DNA from: Ramlibacter cellulosilyticus
GTDB lineage: Bacteria > Pseudomonadota > Gammaproteobacteria > Burkholderiales > Burkholderiaceae_C
DNA: 64,000 nucleotides
Assembly (NCBI RefSeq): GCF_014297465.1
Contig: NZ_JACORT010000008.1
Location: 1-64,000, forward strand
Reading direction: 5' to 3'
Shown here: piece by piece, positions 16,928 to 25,361 of the stretch
Position numbering within the stretch: position 1 is the stretch's first letter
Layout: each line of letters opens with the position of its first letter
Position numbers and translations under genes: made by a program
The notes under the pieces: generated by a model
The model's database searches: none
What the model was told of the DNA's origin: nothing
What the model saw: the letters and a program-made list of their open reading frames with translations, nothing else

Positions 16928-17659
16928 ATGAACACGTTCCAGGACAGCCTGGCGCGCGCGCTGGAACTCGTGGCGGGCGCGGACCCCACCCTCGTCGCCA
17001 TCGTCGCGCGCTCGCTCACCGTGAGCGCCACCGCCTGCATCATCGGCTGCGTGCTGGGCATCGCCCTCGGTGCATGGCTCGGCGTCGCACGCTTTCCCGC
17101 CCGCGGCGCGGTGATCACGGTTCTGAACACCTTGCTCGCCGTGCCTTCCGTGGTCGTCGGCCTGGTCGTCTACCTGCTGCTTTCGCGCTCCGGCCCGCTC
17201 GGCTTCCTCGGCTGGCTGTTCACGTTCCAGGCCATGGTGCTCGCCCAGGTGCTGCTCGTGGTGCCGGTGTGCACCGCGCTGACACGCCAGGCCGTGGAAG
17301 ACGCGGAGCGCGCCAACGGCGAACAGCTCCAGTCCCTGGGCGCCGGCAATGCGCTGCGCAGCCTGCTGCTCGCCTTCGACGAGCGCTATGCGTTGCTCAC
17401 GGTGCTGCTCGCCTGCTTCGGCCGCGCGATCTCCGAAGTCGGCGCCGTGATGATCGTCGGCGGCAACATCGATGGCTTCACGCGCGTGATGACGACCGCC
17501 ATCGCGCTGGAGACCAGCAAGGGCGACTTGCCGCTGGCGCTCGCGCTCGGCATCGTGCTGCTCGCCGTGGTGCTGGCGCTCAATGCGCTGATCGCCGCCT
17601 TCACGCGCTGGCGCGGCGCGCATGCGGAAGGCGTGGTGCTCACCCGGGTGGCAACATGA
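16928..17659 (+). CDS. tupB: Tungstate ABC transporter permease TupB
   Basis: 243 aa, about six helices. The EAA-type cytoplasmic loop ANGEQLQSLGAGNALRSLLLAF (about residues 130-150) contacts the ATPase. FGRAISEVGAVMIVGGNIDGFTRVMTTAI is characteristic of tungstate/molybdate permeases. The tup assignment comes from its operon with TupA and TupC. No Shine-Dalgarno site is evident. TAGCAT (16914-16919) ends 8 nt before the ATG, so the mRNA may be nearly leaderless. It overlaps tupC by 4 nt. Confidence 0.88.
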   Translation: MNTFQDSLARALELVAGADPTLVAIVARSLTVSATACIIGCVLGIALGAWLGVARFPARGAVITVLNTLLAVPSVVVGLVVYLLLSRSGPLGFLGWLFTFQAMVLAQVLLVVPVCTALTRQAVEDAERANGEQLQSLGAGNALRSLLLAFDERYALLTVLLACFGRAISEVGAVMIVGGNIDGFTRVMTTAIALETSKGDLPLALALGIVLLAVVLALNALIAAFTRWRGAHAEGVVLTRVAT

Positions 17660-18354
17660 GCGGCTGGGTGCAACTCCAGGGCGTCGACCTGCACTTCGGC
17701 GCGGTGCATGCATTGCGCGGCATCGATCTGCGCATCGCCGCGGGCGAGCGCGTGGGGCTGATCGGCGCCAACGGCAGCGGCAAGAGCACGCTGCTGCGCG
17801 TCCTGGACGGCCTGCTGAAGCCCGGCGCCGGCTCGGTAGTGCGCGACGGCGCCATGCGGCAGGCGATGGTGTTCCAGCGGCCCTTCGCGCTGCGCATGAC
17901 CGCCTTGAGCAACGTGGCCCTGGCGCTCTGGCTGCGCGGCGTGCGCTGGCGGGACGCGAAGGAGCGCGCGCTGCTGGCGCTGGGCCGCGTCGGCCTCGCG
18001 GCGATTGCGTTGCGCAACGCCCGCACGCTCTCCGGCGGCCAGCTGCAGCGGCTGGCCCTCGCGCGCGCGTGGGCGCTGGGGCCGCACGTCCTGCTGCTCG
18101 ACGAGCCCACCGCCAGCCTGGACCCGCACGCGAAGCGCGAAGTCGAGGCGCTGATGGAGGAGTTCGCCGAGAGCGGCATGACCCTCGTCTTCGCCAGCCA
18201 CAACCTCGGCCAGGTCAAGCGCCTGGCCACGCGCGTCGTCTACATGGAGCAAGGCCGCATCCTGGCGGACCTGCCAGTGCGTGCCTTCTTCGACGGCCCG
18301 CTGGGGGAGACCTCGCGCGAGGCCGAACTGTTCGTCAAGGGAGAACTGGGATGA
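17656..18354 (+). CDS. tupC: Tungstate ABC transporter ATP-binding protein TupC
   Basis: 232 aa ABC ATPase. Walker A is GANGSGKST (residues about 39-47), the signature TLSGGQLQRLALARAWAL, Walker B HVLLLDEPTASLD, and the switch His lies in VFASHNLGQ. It is short compared with ModC and lacks the C-terminal TOBE/Mop domain, as usual for TupC. It powers TupB. The start ATG 17656 overlaps the tupB stop (ATGA), and its own stop overlaps tupA the same way. Confidence 0.9.
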   Translation: MSGWVQLQGVDLHFGAVHALRGIDLRIAAGERVGLIGANGSGKSTLLRVLDGLLKPGAGSVVRDGAMRQAMVFQRPFALRMTALSNVALALWLRGVRWRDAKERALLALGRVGLAAIALRNARTLSGGQLQRLALARAWALGPHVLLLDEPTASLDPHAKREVEALMEEFAESGMTLVFASHNLGQVKRLATRVVYMEQGRILADLPVRAFFDGPLGETSREAELFVKGELG

Positions 18355-19163
18355 GGTTCAGCCGCCGCATCGCCTGCGTCGCCGCCTTCGCGCTGGCCGC
18401 CACCGGGGCCTGGGCGCAAGGCACCACGATGGTCATGGCGTCCACCACGTCGACGGAGCAATCGGGCCTCTTCCACTCCCTGCTGCCCGAGTTCGCCAGG
18501 GCCACCGGCATCACGGTGAAGGTAGTGGCCGTCGGCACCGGGCAAGCCATCGACATGGCCCGCCGTGGCGACGCCGACGTGCTCTTCGTGCACGACCGCA
18601 CCGCGGAGGAGAAGTACGTCGCCGACGGCTTCGCGCCGCGGCGCTACCCGGTCATGTACAACGACTTCGTGCTGGTCGGCCCCAGGTCGGATCCCGCCGG
18701 CACGAAAGGCAACGACATCGCCGAGGCGCTGAAGAAGATCGCCGCCGCGAACGCGCCTTTCGTCTCGCGCGGCGACAAGAGCGGCACCGACGCCGCCGAG
18801 AAGCGCTACTGGGCGCAGGCGGGCCTCGCCAGCCGCGGCAGCGGCTACAGGGAGTGCGGCTGCGGCATGGGCCCGGCGCTGAACATCGGGGCTTCCAGCA
18901 ACGCCTACGTGCTCACCGACCGCGGCACCTGGCTCAGCTTCAGGAACCGCGGCGACCTGGCGGTGCTGGTGGAAGGCGACAAGCGCCTGTTCAACCAGTA
19001 CGGCGTCATGATCGTGAGCCCGCAGAAGTTTCCGCACGTGAAGGCCGCCGAGGCGCAGAAGTTCGTCGACTGGGTGACCTCGCCGGCCGGCCAGCAGTCC
19101 ATCGCGAATTTCAGGATCCGTGGCGAGCAGCTGTTCTTCCCGAACGCGGGCACCGCGAACTGA
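18351..19163 (+). CDS. tupA: Tungstate-binding periplasmic protein TupA
   Basis: 270 aa with a Sec signal ending GAWAQG near residue 24. The mature protein begins with the TupA oxyanion signature MASTTSTEQSGL. GTGQAIDMARRGDADVLFVH and FVSRGDKSGTDAAEKRYWAQ supply further ligand loops seen in tungstate receptors. It captures tungstate with high affinity in the periplasm and delivers it to TupB. Here it is the third gene of the operon. It converges on the sensor kinase with a 12-nt gap and no obvious terminator. Confidence 0.92.
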   Translation: MRFSRRIACVAAFALAATGAWAQGTTMVMASTTSTEQSGLFHSLLPEFARATGITVKVVAVGTGQAIDMARRGDADVLFVHDRTAEEKYVADGFAPRRYPVMYNDFVLVGPRSDPAGTKGNDIAEALKKIAAANAPFVSRGDKSGTDAAEKRYWAQAGLASRGSGYRECGCGMGPALNIGASSNAYVLTDRGTWLSFRNRGDLAVLVEGDKRLFNQYGVMIVSPQKFPHVKAAEAQKFVDWVTSPAGQQSIANFRIRGEQLFFPNAGTAN

Positions 19164-19175
19164 CCGGATCCTTCC

Positions 19176-21041
19176 TCAGGCGAACAGCTCGCCCGGCGCG
19201 CTCGCGGGGTTGTCCCGCCCTTGCCCCGCCAGCGGGAACTGCGCGCGCACGAGCGTGCCCTGGCCGGGGGTCGTCACGATGTCCAGCCGGCCGCCCGCCA
19301 GCACGGCGCGCTCGCTCATCGAGACGAGCCCGAAATGTTCCCTGCACTCCTCCGGGGTGCGGTAGCGCGCCAGGTCGAAGCCGGTGCCGTCGTCGGCCAC
19401 CTGGAGTTCCACGGTGGCCGGCGACAGCCGCAGCGACACGGTGACTTCGCCGGCGTGCGCATAGCGCGCGGCATTGGTGAGCGCCTCCTGGCAGATGCGG
19501 AAGCACGCCGTCTCCACTTCTTCCGGCAGGCGGTCGCCGGGTTCCGGCAAGGCCAGGTGCAGGCGCCACCCGGCCGAGCGGGCCTGCTGCTCCGCGACCC
19601 ATTCCAGCGCGTCGACCAGCCCGAGGTCGTCGAGCATGGGCGGACGCAGCCGCAGCGACAGCCCGCGGATGTGGGTGATCGCCCGGTCCACGGCCTGCAT
19701 GCATTCGCGCACCTGCCCGGACGGCGCGGCGCCCGCGAGTTCGGACAGCTGCATGCGGACCAGCGTCAGCGCCTGGCCGGTCTCGTCGTGGAGCTCCCGC
19801 GCGATGTGGCGGCGTTCCTCCTCCTGCGCGGAGATCAGGCGTGCCGAGAGGGCCTGCAGCCGCTCCTTGGCGCCCGTGAGCGCCTCGTTGGCCTGCTGCA
19901 GGGCCAGCGTGCGTTCGGCCACCAGCATTTCCAGGTGCGTGTTGACGTGCTGCAGCTCCGACTCCGCGCGGCCGCGTTCCTGCACCTCGGCGCGCAGGGC
20001 TTCCTCGGCGCGCTTGCGGTCCGTGAGGTCGCGCGTGATCTTGCAGTAGCCCGTCACGCGACCTTCCGCATCGCGCACCGGCGAGAGGTCGACGGTGGCC
20101 CAGAAGCGCGTGCCGTCCTTGCGCACGCGCCATCCTTCCTCGCTGTAGCGGCCTTCGGAGGCAGCGGCGCGCAGGGCGCGCTGCGGCCCGCCCGCGGCCG
20201 CGTCCTGCGGCAGGTAGAAGCGGGAGAAGTGCGCGCCCAGGATCTCGCAGTCCTCGTAACCCTCGATCCGGCGCGCGCCGGGGTTCCACGTCCGCACCAT
20301 GCCATCGGCATCGAGCAGGACGATGGCGTATTCCGTGACGCTGTCGGCCATGGCGTGGAACTGCTGCTCGCCTTCGAGCAGCCGCTGCTCCGCCTCGCGC
20401 TTGCTGCGGAACTGCTGGTAGACGAACAGCAGCGCCGCGAAGAGTGTCATCAGCAGCAACGCCATGCCGACCCAGAAGGCGGCCAGCCCCTGCTGGTGCG
20501 CGGTCCACCGCTGCGAGAGCAGGCGGCTTTCCTCGGACTCCATGCGCTGCAGCAGGTCGCGCACTTGCAGCATCTCGCCGCGGCCGAGGCCGCCTTCGAT
20601 CAGTTCGCTGGCCGCTGCCGGGCCGCGGGTGCGGCGCGCCTCCACCAGGGTCTCTTCGATGCGCTGCCGCGCGGCGAGCGCTGCCTCCATCTCGCGCAGG
20701 GTCGCGTCCTGCACGGGGTTTCCGTGGACCAGCTCGCGCAGGCGCTGGAGGTCCCCCTGGACCTGCCTGCGCGCGGATTCGTAGAGCGCCAGCTCCTCCT
20801 GCCTGCCGGTGAGGACGAAGCCGCGCAGGCCGTTCTGGACGTCGATCGCGTTCGCCCGGGCCTGCCCGATGGCGGCGAGCACTTCGTGCGTGCGCACGAT
20901 CCAGGCCTGCGCCTGCCGCTCGCGCACGGACATCCAGTAAGTGGCTCCCACGAGGGCGGCGGCGACCACGAACGCGCCGAGGAACCCGGTGAGGGTGAGG
21001 GTACCCTGCCTGTCGCTCCCGGCTGACTTCGGTTTCTCCAC
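19176..21041 (-). CDS. CHASE3/PAS sensor histidine kinase (NarX/HisKA_3 type)
   Basis: 621 aa. TM1 lies at about 17-37 and TM2 at about 190-211. The extracytoplasmic part between them resembles CHASE3 (VQNGLRGFVLTGRQEELALYESA). A PAS domain spans about 228-345 (FHAMADSVTEYAIVLLDADGMVRTWNPGA) with a PAC-type end YCKITRDLTDRK. A coiled coil (350-400) leads to the HisKA_3 box EEERRHIARELHDETGQAL (phospho-His) and an HATPase (CQEALTNAARYAHAG, VADDGTGFD, GLVSMSERA). It signals through NarL-type regulators, but none with a DNA-binding domain is adjacent. The single-receiver gene at 21108 lies 66 nt upstream on the same strand. Stimulus unknown. Confidence 0.85.
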   Translation of the reverse strand: MEKPKSAGSDRQGTLTLTGFLGAFVVAAALVGATYWMSVRERQAQAWIVRTHEVLAAIGQARANAIDVQNGLRGFVLTGRQEELALYESARRQVQGDLQRLRELVHGNPVQDATLREMEAALAARQRIEETLVEARRTRGPAAASELIEGGLGRGEMLQVRDLLQRMESEESRLLSQRWTAHQQGLAAFWVGMALLLMTLFAALLFVYQQFRSKREAEQRLLEGEQQFHAMADSVTEYAIVLLDADGMVRTWNPGARRIEGYEDCEILGAHFSRFYLPQDAAAGGPQRALRAAASEGRYSEEGWRVRKDGTRFWATVDLSPVRDAEGRVTGYCKITRDLTDRKRAEEALRAEVQERGRAESELQHVNTHLEMLVAERTLALQQANEALTGAKERLQALSARLISAQEEERRHIARELHDETGQALTLVRMQLSELAGAAPSGQVRECMQAVDRAITHIRGLSLRLRPPMLDDLGLVDALEWVAEQQARSAGWRLHLALPEPGDRLPEEVETACFRICQEALTNAARYAHAGEVTVSLRLSPATVELQVADDGTGFDLARYRTPEECREHFGLVSMSERAVLAGGRLDIVTTPGQGTLVRAQFPLAGQGRDNPASAPGELFA

Positions 21042-21107
21042 GCTGGAGGTGTATGCCAGAAACAGGTGGCGGCCCGCTTACCCCCGCGGTCCACGGGGCT
21101 TCTTTCG

Positions 21108-21521
21108 CTACGAATGCCGTAACGGTTCGTACGGCACGGGCGGCAGGACGTTCAGCAGCGCCCCCACCATCAGCGGCTTGACCAGGTAGTGGTCGAAGCC
21201 GGCAAGCTCCGCAGCCTCGCGGTGGCCCGCCTCGCCCGAGGCCGTGAGGGCGATGAGCGTCACCGGCCCGCGACTGCATTGCTGGCGGATGCGCGAACAG
21301 GCAGCCAGGCCGCCCATCCTCGGCATGTGCAGGTCCAGCACCACCGCGTCCGGGCAGTGTTGCAGCGAGGCCAGCACCGCGGTGTCGCCGTCGTAGGCCA
21401 CCAGCACGCGGTAACCCACGAACCGCAGGAGCTCGGCGAGGTTGTCGGCGCAATCCGGCTCGTCGTCCGCCACCAGCACGAGCGGGGAGGGGAGTGGCTG
21501 GGCTGCAGCGGACGGATCCAT
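21108..21521 (-). CDS. Single-domain response regulator (receiver only)
   Basis: 137 aa from the ATG at 21521; upstream in-frame extension would run into the divergent CDF gene. A complete CheY-like receiver: acidic pair in LVLVADDEPDCADN, phospho-acceptor Asp in DAVVLDLHMPRMGG, Thr/Ser in LIALTASGEAGHREAA and the Lys of HYLVKPL. No output domain follows, so it must act through a protein partner or as a phosphate relay. It is probably co-transcribed with the kinase downstream (66-nt gap). Confidence 0.83.
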   Translation of the reverse strand: MDPSAAAQPLPSPLVLVADDEPDCADNLAELLRFVGYRVLVAYDGDTAVLASLQHCPDAVVLDLHMPRMGGLAACSRIRQQCSRGPVTLIALTASGEAGHREAAELAGFDHYLVKPLMVGALLNVLPPVPYEPLRHS

Positions 21522-21604
21522 GGTCCGCCGATGGTCGCCGCACCCGCGGGCCGCGGGCTTGATGCAACGCAAGCCGCGGCGAGCCGCGCCGAAAAGGGGT
21601 TCCA

Positions 21605-22627
21605 ATGGAGGGCATGAATGCAGGACCCGGCAAGCCGCCCCACGACCACGCTCGTCCATCGGGGCACGACCACGACCACCACGACCACCGGCACGAACAT
21701 GCGCATGCCCATGGACATGGACACGGCCACCACGGCCACGTCCACGCGCCGGCCTCCTTCGGCAAGGCCTTCGCGATCGGTGCCGTCCTGAACGTGGGCT
21801 TCGTCATCGCCGAATGGGTGTTCGGCGCCATGGCGAACTCGCTGGCGCTCATGGCCGACGCGGTCCACAACCTCGGGGACGTGCTCGCCCTGCTGCTCGC
21901 CTGGCTCGCCGCCGGCCTGGCGCGGCGCCCGCCCAGCGAGCGCTTCACCTACGGCCTGCGCGGCAGCTCCATCCTGGCCGCCCTGCTGAATGCCGGTGCG
22001 CTCCTGGTCATCACCGGCGGCCTCGGGTGGGAGGCGCTGCGCCGCCTGCGCGACCCGGGCCCGGTGGAGGGCGGCATCGTGATCGGCGTCGCCCTGGTCG
22101 GCGTGGTGATCAACGGCGTGACCGCCTGGCTGTTCCTGCGCGGGGGCAAGGAGGACCTGAACCTGCGTGGCGTCTACCTGCACATGGCGGCGGACGCCGC
22201 CGTCTCGCTGGCCGTGGCGCTGGCGGGCGTGGCGGTGCTGTTCACGGGCTGGACCTGGCTGGACCCGGCGCTCACGCTCGCCGTGTCGGCGGTGATCCTC
22301 TGGAGCTCCTGGGACTTGCTGCGGCAGTCGCTGAACCTCGCCCTGCAGGCGGTCCCGTCAGGGATCCGGACCGCGGAGGTGCGGGAGCTGCTGGCCGGCA
22401 TGCCGGGCGTGGCGGAAGTCCACGACCTGCACATCTGGGCCATGAGCACCTCGGAGAACGCGCTCACCGCCCATCTCGTGATGCCGGCCGGCCATCCGGG
22501 CGACGCCTTCCTGCAGCAGGTGTGCGGCGAGCTGGAGCGGCGCTTCGGCATCCAGCATGCCACCGTGCAGATCGAGGTGGCGAACACGGGCGCCGCGTGT
22601 GCACTGGCGCCGGATCACGTAGTTTGA
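21605..22627 (+). CDS. Cation diffusion facilitator (zinc/cadmium/cobalt efflux, CzcD/ZitB type)
   Basis: 340 aa, six transmembrane helices. The first about 50 residues are very His-rich (HDHDHHDHRHEHAHAHGHGH), a metal buffer. The transport site pairs are HNLGD (helix II: AVHNLGDVLA) and HMAAD (helix V: LHMAADAAVS), a HxxxD/HxxxD arrangement typical of zinc exporters. The C-terminal domain (about 250-335) has the CDF fold GVAEVHDLHIWAMSTSENALT. AAGGGG stands just upstream of the ATG at 21605. It exports zinc or related cations from the cytoplasm. It is divergent from the receiver/kinase genes, whose role in its control is speculative. Confidence 0.92.
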   Translation: MEGMNAGPGKPPHDHARPSGHDHDHHDHRHEHAHAHGHGHGHHGHVHAPASFGKAFAIGAVLNVGFVIAEWVFGAMANSLALMADAVHNLGDVLALLLAWLAAGLARRPPSERFTYGLRGSSILAALLNAGALLVITGGLGWEALRRLRDPGPVEGGIVIGVALVGVVINGVTAWLFLRGGKEDLNLRGVYLHMAADAAVSLAVALAGVAVLFTGWTWLDPALTLAVSAVILWSSWDLLRQSLNLALQAVPSGIRTAEVRELLAGMPGVAEVHDLHIWAMSTSENALTAHLVMPAGHPGDAFLQQVCGELERRFGIQHATVQIEVANTGAACALAPDHVV

Positions 22628-22646
22628 GCGCGACGGCGCGGCGTGG

Positions 22647-22663
22647 AAGGGGAAGTTCCCCTT
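22647..22663 (+). terminator. Short palindrome after the CDF gene, possible terminator
   Basis: AAGGGGAA, G, TTCCCCTT is a perfect 8-bp stem with a 1-nt centre, 20 nt after the CDF stop. No T-run follows, and the 1-nt centre would force the stem to open. It may be a weak terminator or a protein-binding site. Confidence 0.35.
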
Positions 22664-22739
22664 AACGCCGGGCCCGCGCTGCAGTACAACGCCCCTGAGG
22701 CGCCGCCGCGGCGCGGCGCCCGCACGCAAGGGGATCGCC

Positions 22740-23180
22740 ATGGGCAAGACGGATCGCGAGCGGCGTCACCAGGCCAACCTGGACCGGATCAACCGCGTGC
22801 AGCTGGTCTGCGGCACCGCCGACCACATGCGGGTGGACCACGAAGGCACGCTGCTGGAACGCGCGCGCATGCTGGGCGAGGAGATCAGCTCCCACCAGGC
22901 CACGGAGCTCGGGCTGGCCGCCTTCGACCGGCTGCTGCGCCGGGCGGAAGAGCGCGACGTGCGCCACCGCCGCGACATCCTGGCCTTCATCGCCGCCGTC
23001 TGGAACAACAAGGCCCTGCCCCTCGTCACCCTGCGCGGGCTGGAGCAGTCCGTGGGCGACGACATGATGGAAGTCCTCGACGCCTTCCGCTACGGCCGCC
23101 TCAACCTGGCGGAGCACGTGGAAGGCGGCCCGCGTCGCGTCGCGCGGGCGCTCAAGGAGTGGACGGGCGCGAGCGTCTGA
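22740..23180 (+). CDS. Hypothetical protein
   Basis: 146 aa, soluble, with no signal or membrane segment. It is mostly helical by composition and rich in Arg, Glu and Leu, with a basic start (MGKTDRERRHQANLDRINR) and a middle segment RRAEERDVRHRRDILAFIAAVWNNKALPL. I do not recognise the family. The ATG follows AAGGGGATCGCC. Codon use matches its neighbours, so it looks like a real gene. It stands alone between the CDF gene and a repeat element. Confidence 0.65.
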   Translation: MGKTDRERRHQANLDRINRVQLVCGTADHMRVDHEGTLLERARMLGEEISSHQATELGLAAFDRLLRRAEERDVRHRRDILAFIAAVWNNKALPLVTLRGLEQSVGDDMMEVLDAFRYGRLNLAEHVEGGPRRVARALKEWTGASV

Positions 23181-23181
23181 A

Positions 23182-23324
23182 AGCGGACTTCCGAAAGCGG
23201 ACATCCGAACGCAAAGGGCGCAAAGGTTTCGCAAAGGGCGCAAAAGAAAACCTTTGAAGTTTTCCTTTGATTCTTTTGCGTCCTTTGCGTAGTTTTTGCG
23301 TCCTTTGCGTTCCGGAAGTCCGCT
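23182..23324. repeat. 143-bp AT-richer inverted repeat (CGCAAAGG type)
   Basis: Outer arms AGCGGACTTCCG (23182-23193) and CGGAAGTCCGCT (23313-23324) enclose alternating CGCAAAGGGCG and TCCTTTGCGT units and a centre of AAAACCTTTGAAG/TTTTCCTTTGA. It is the most AT-rich DNA in this part of the window. It fills the whole gap between the convergent hypothetical and ABC exporter genes, starting 1 nt after one stop. Confidence 0.85.
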
Positions 23325-23334
23325 CCCGCCTTCC

Positions 23335-25281
23335 TCAGCCTACGCGCCGCGCGCGCTGCCGCGAGATGCGCCGCGTCGGCTGCGGTTCCGTTGCCAGCTC
23401 CGGCGAATCCGCCAGGGCGCCGAAGCCTGATTCGCGCACGCCGCTGCGCGTGTGGCGGGCGAACAGGCGCGCGTAGTAGCCGCCTTGCGCCAGCAGTTCC
23501 TCGTGCGTGCCGATCGCCTCGACGCGGCCGCCGCGCAGCACCACGATGCGGTCCGCGTCCATGACGGTCGACAGCCGGTGCGCCACGACCAGCGTGGTGC
23601 GGCCCTGCGTCAGGCGGTCCAGCGCGGCCTGCACCAGCGCCTCGCTTTCGTTGTCCAGCGCGCTGGTGGCTTCGTCCAGCACCAGGATGGGCGGGTTCTT
23701 CAGCAGGGCGCGGGCGATGGCGATGCGCTGCTTCTGGCCGCCGGAGAGTCCCGCGCCACGCTCGCCGACCACGGTGTCGTAGCCCTGCGCCAGGCGCTCG
23801 ATGAACTCGTGCGCGTTCGCGGCGCGCGCGGCCTCTTCCGCCTGCTCGCGGGTCGCCCCCGGCGCGCCGTACGTGATGTTCGCGAGGATGGTGTCGTTGA
23901 ACAGGTGCACGTCCTGCATCACCGTGCCCACCTGGCGGCGCAGCGACTGGCGCGTGCAGCTGCGGATGTCGACGCCGTCCACCAGGATGCGGCCCGCGGT
24001 GGGCGCGTGCAGCCGCTCCAGCAGCGAGACCAGCGTGGTCTTGCCGCAGCCGCTCGGGCCCACGAGCGCCACCGTCTCGCCCGGGCGCACGGCCAGGTTC
24101 ACGTCGCGCAGCACGGGGCGGCCGTCGCCGTAGGCGAAGCTCACGCTCTCGAAAGTCACCCCACCGGCGGTGACGGCCAGGTCCTGCGCTCCCGGCTGGT
24201 CGGCCAGCGGGTCCGGCGCGTCCAGGATGGACGACACGGTTTCCAGCGACACGCCGGCGCGACGCACCGTGGCGTAAACGTTGGTCAGCCCCTGGATCGG
24301 CCCGAACAGGCCGCCCACGTACTGCAGCGCCGCGACCAGCGTGCCGACCGTGCCGTGCCCGCGCAGCACCAGCCACGCGCCCAGCGTCGCCACGGACAGG
24401 CGGGCGGCGGCGGCGGACAGGCCTTGCAGCGAGGCGGTGCGCGCATCGGTGCGGGCGCCTTGCGTGACGCGCTGGTTCCCCTGGGCGACGGCGGCGAGGA
24501 AGCGGCGCTCCTCGGCGCGCTCCATGGCGAAGCCCTTGACGGTGCGGATGCCGGCCAGCACCTCGGTCCAGCGGCCGAAGGTGGCCGTCCAGTGGTCCAG
24601 GAGCGCGCGGTCGCGGCGGGTCTGCTCGCGCGCGGCGCGCATGCCGATCAGCGCCGGCAGCGGCGCGAAGGCGCAGACCGCCAGCGCCAGCCGCCAATCC
24701 AGCTGGGTCAGCGCGGCGAGCGCCAGCGCCAGGTAGGCCGCGGCGGGCAGGGCGTTGAAGGCCAGGTCGCCGACGGCGGAGACGAAGCCGTCGATCGAGG
24801 TGTTCACCCGGCTGACGGTGCCGCCCACCGTGTGCTGCTGGTGGTAGGTGAGGGGCAGCTGGTGCAGCCGCGCGGTCACCCGCTCGCGCAGGGCGAAGTC
24901 CATGTCCAGCCGCACGCGCCAGCTGCGCGCGGCGAGCAGCCGGGACAGCCAGACCTGCGCCAGCTCGGAAGCGGCGACGAGGGCCAGGGCGAACAGGACC
25001 GCGCGCCCGACGTCGCCGCGCAGTCCGCGGGGCGCCTGCGCGGCCACCTTGGTGAGCAGGTCGACGAGGTACATGACGGCCAGCGGCGCGGCGGCCGTGG
25101 CGGCGGCGAGGAGCAGGGCCAGGCCCAGCACCTTGGCGATGGGGCGTTCGAAACCTTGCAGCCAGGGCAAGGCGCGGCCGACCAGCGCGCGGACGTCGCG
25201 CAGGGCGGTGGCGTCCCGGCCGGAACGGCGGCTGGAGGGCAGGAAGGGGGAAAGAAAAGCGCGCAACACGAGGGTTGCCAA
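23335..25281 (-). CDS. ABC exporter, fused membrane and ATPase domains (MsbA/LmrA-like)
   Basis: 648 aa half-transporter that should act as a homodimer. The type IV exporter membrane domain spans about 45-340 with six helices and EWTEVLAG-like coupling segments (FGRWTEVLAGIRTVKGFAMERAEERRF). The nucleotide-binding domain is at about 370-610: Walker A GPSGCGKTT, Q-loop VGTVMQDVHLFNDTI, signature GLSGGQKQRIAIARALL, Walker B ILVLDEATSALD, switch His in VVAHRLSTV. The substrate may be a lipid, drug or peptide; sequence alone does not tell. It is divergent from the MFS exporter at 25362. Confidence 0.85.
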   Translation of the reverse strand: MATLVLRAFLSPFLPSSRRSGRDATALRDVRALVGRALPWLQGFERPIAKVLGLALLLAAATAAAPLAVMYLVDLLTKVAAQAPRGLRGDVGRAVLFALALVAASELAQVWLSRLLAARSWRVRLDMDFALRERVTARLHQLPLTYHQQHTVGGTVSRVNTSIDGFVSAVGDLAFNALPAAAYLALALAALTQLDWRLALAVCAFAPLPALIGMRAAREQTRRDRALLDHWTATFGRWTEVLAGIRTVKGFAMERAEERRFLAAVAQGNQRVTQGARTDARTASLQGLSAAAARLSVATLGAWLVLRGHGTVGTLVAALQYVGGLFGPIQGLTNVYATVRRAGVSLETVSSILDAPDPLADQPGAQDLAVTAGGVTFESVSFAYGDGRPVLRDVNLAVRPGETVALVGPSGCGKTTLVSLLERLHAPTAGRILVDGVDIRSCTRQSLRRQVGTVMQDVHLFNDTILANITYGAPGATREQAEEAARAANAHEFIERLAQGYDTVVGERGAGLSGGQKQRIAIARALLKNPPILVLDEATSALDNESEALVQAALDRLTQGRTTLVVAHRLSTVMDADRIVVLRGGRVEAIGTHEELLAQGGYYARLFARHTRSGVRESGFGALADSPELATEPQPTRRISRQRARRVG

Positions 25282-25361
25282 CGGATGAGCAGAGCCGGAA
25301 GTTGACCCGGCAGGGCATTCGCCCCTCGTCCGCGTCAGCCTTCCGTAGGATCCGCGGTGCG

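Noticed and set aside
23182..23324. CRISPR array, because of repeated CGCAAAGG units
   Set aside because: Units are inverted and irregular, without equal-length unique spacers, and no cas genes are near.
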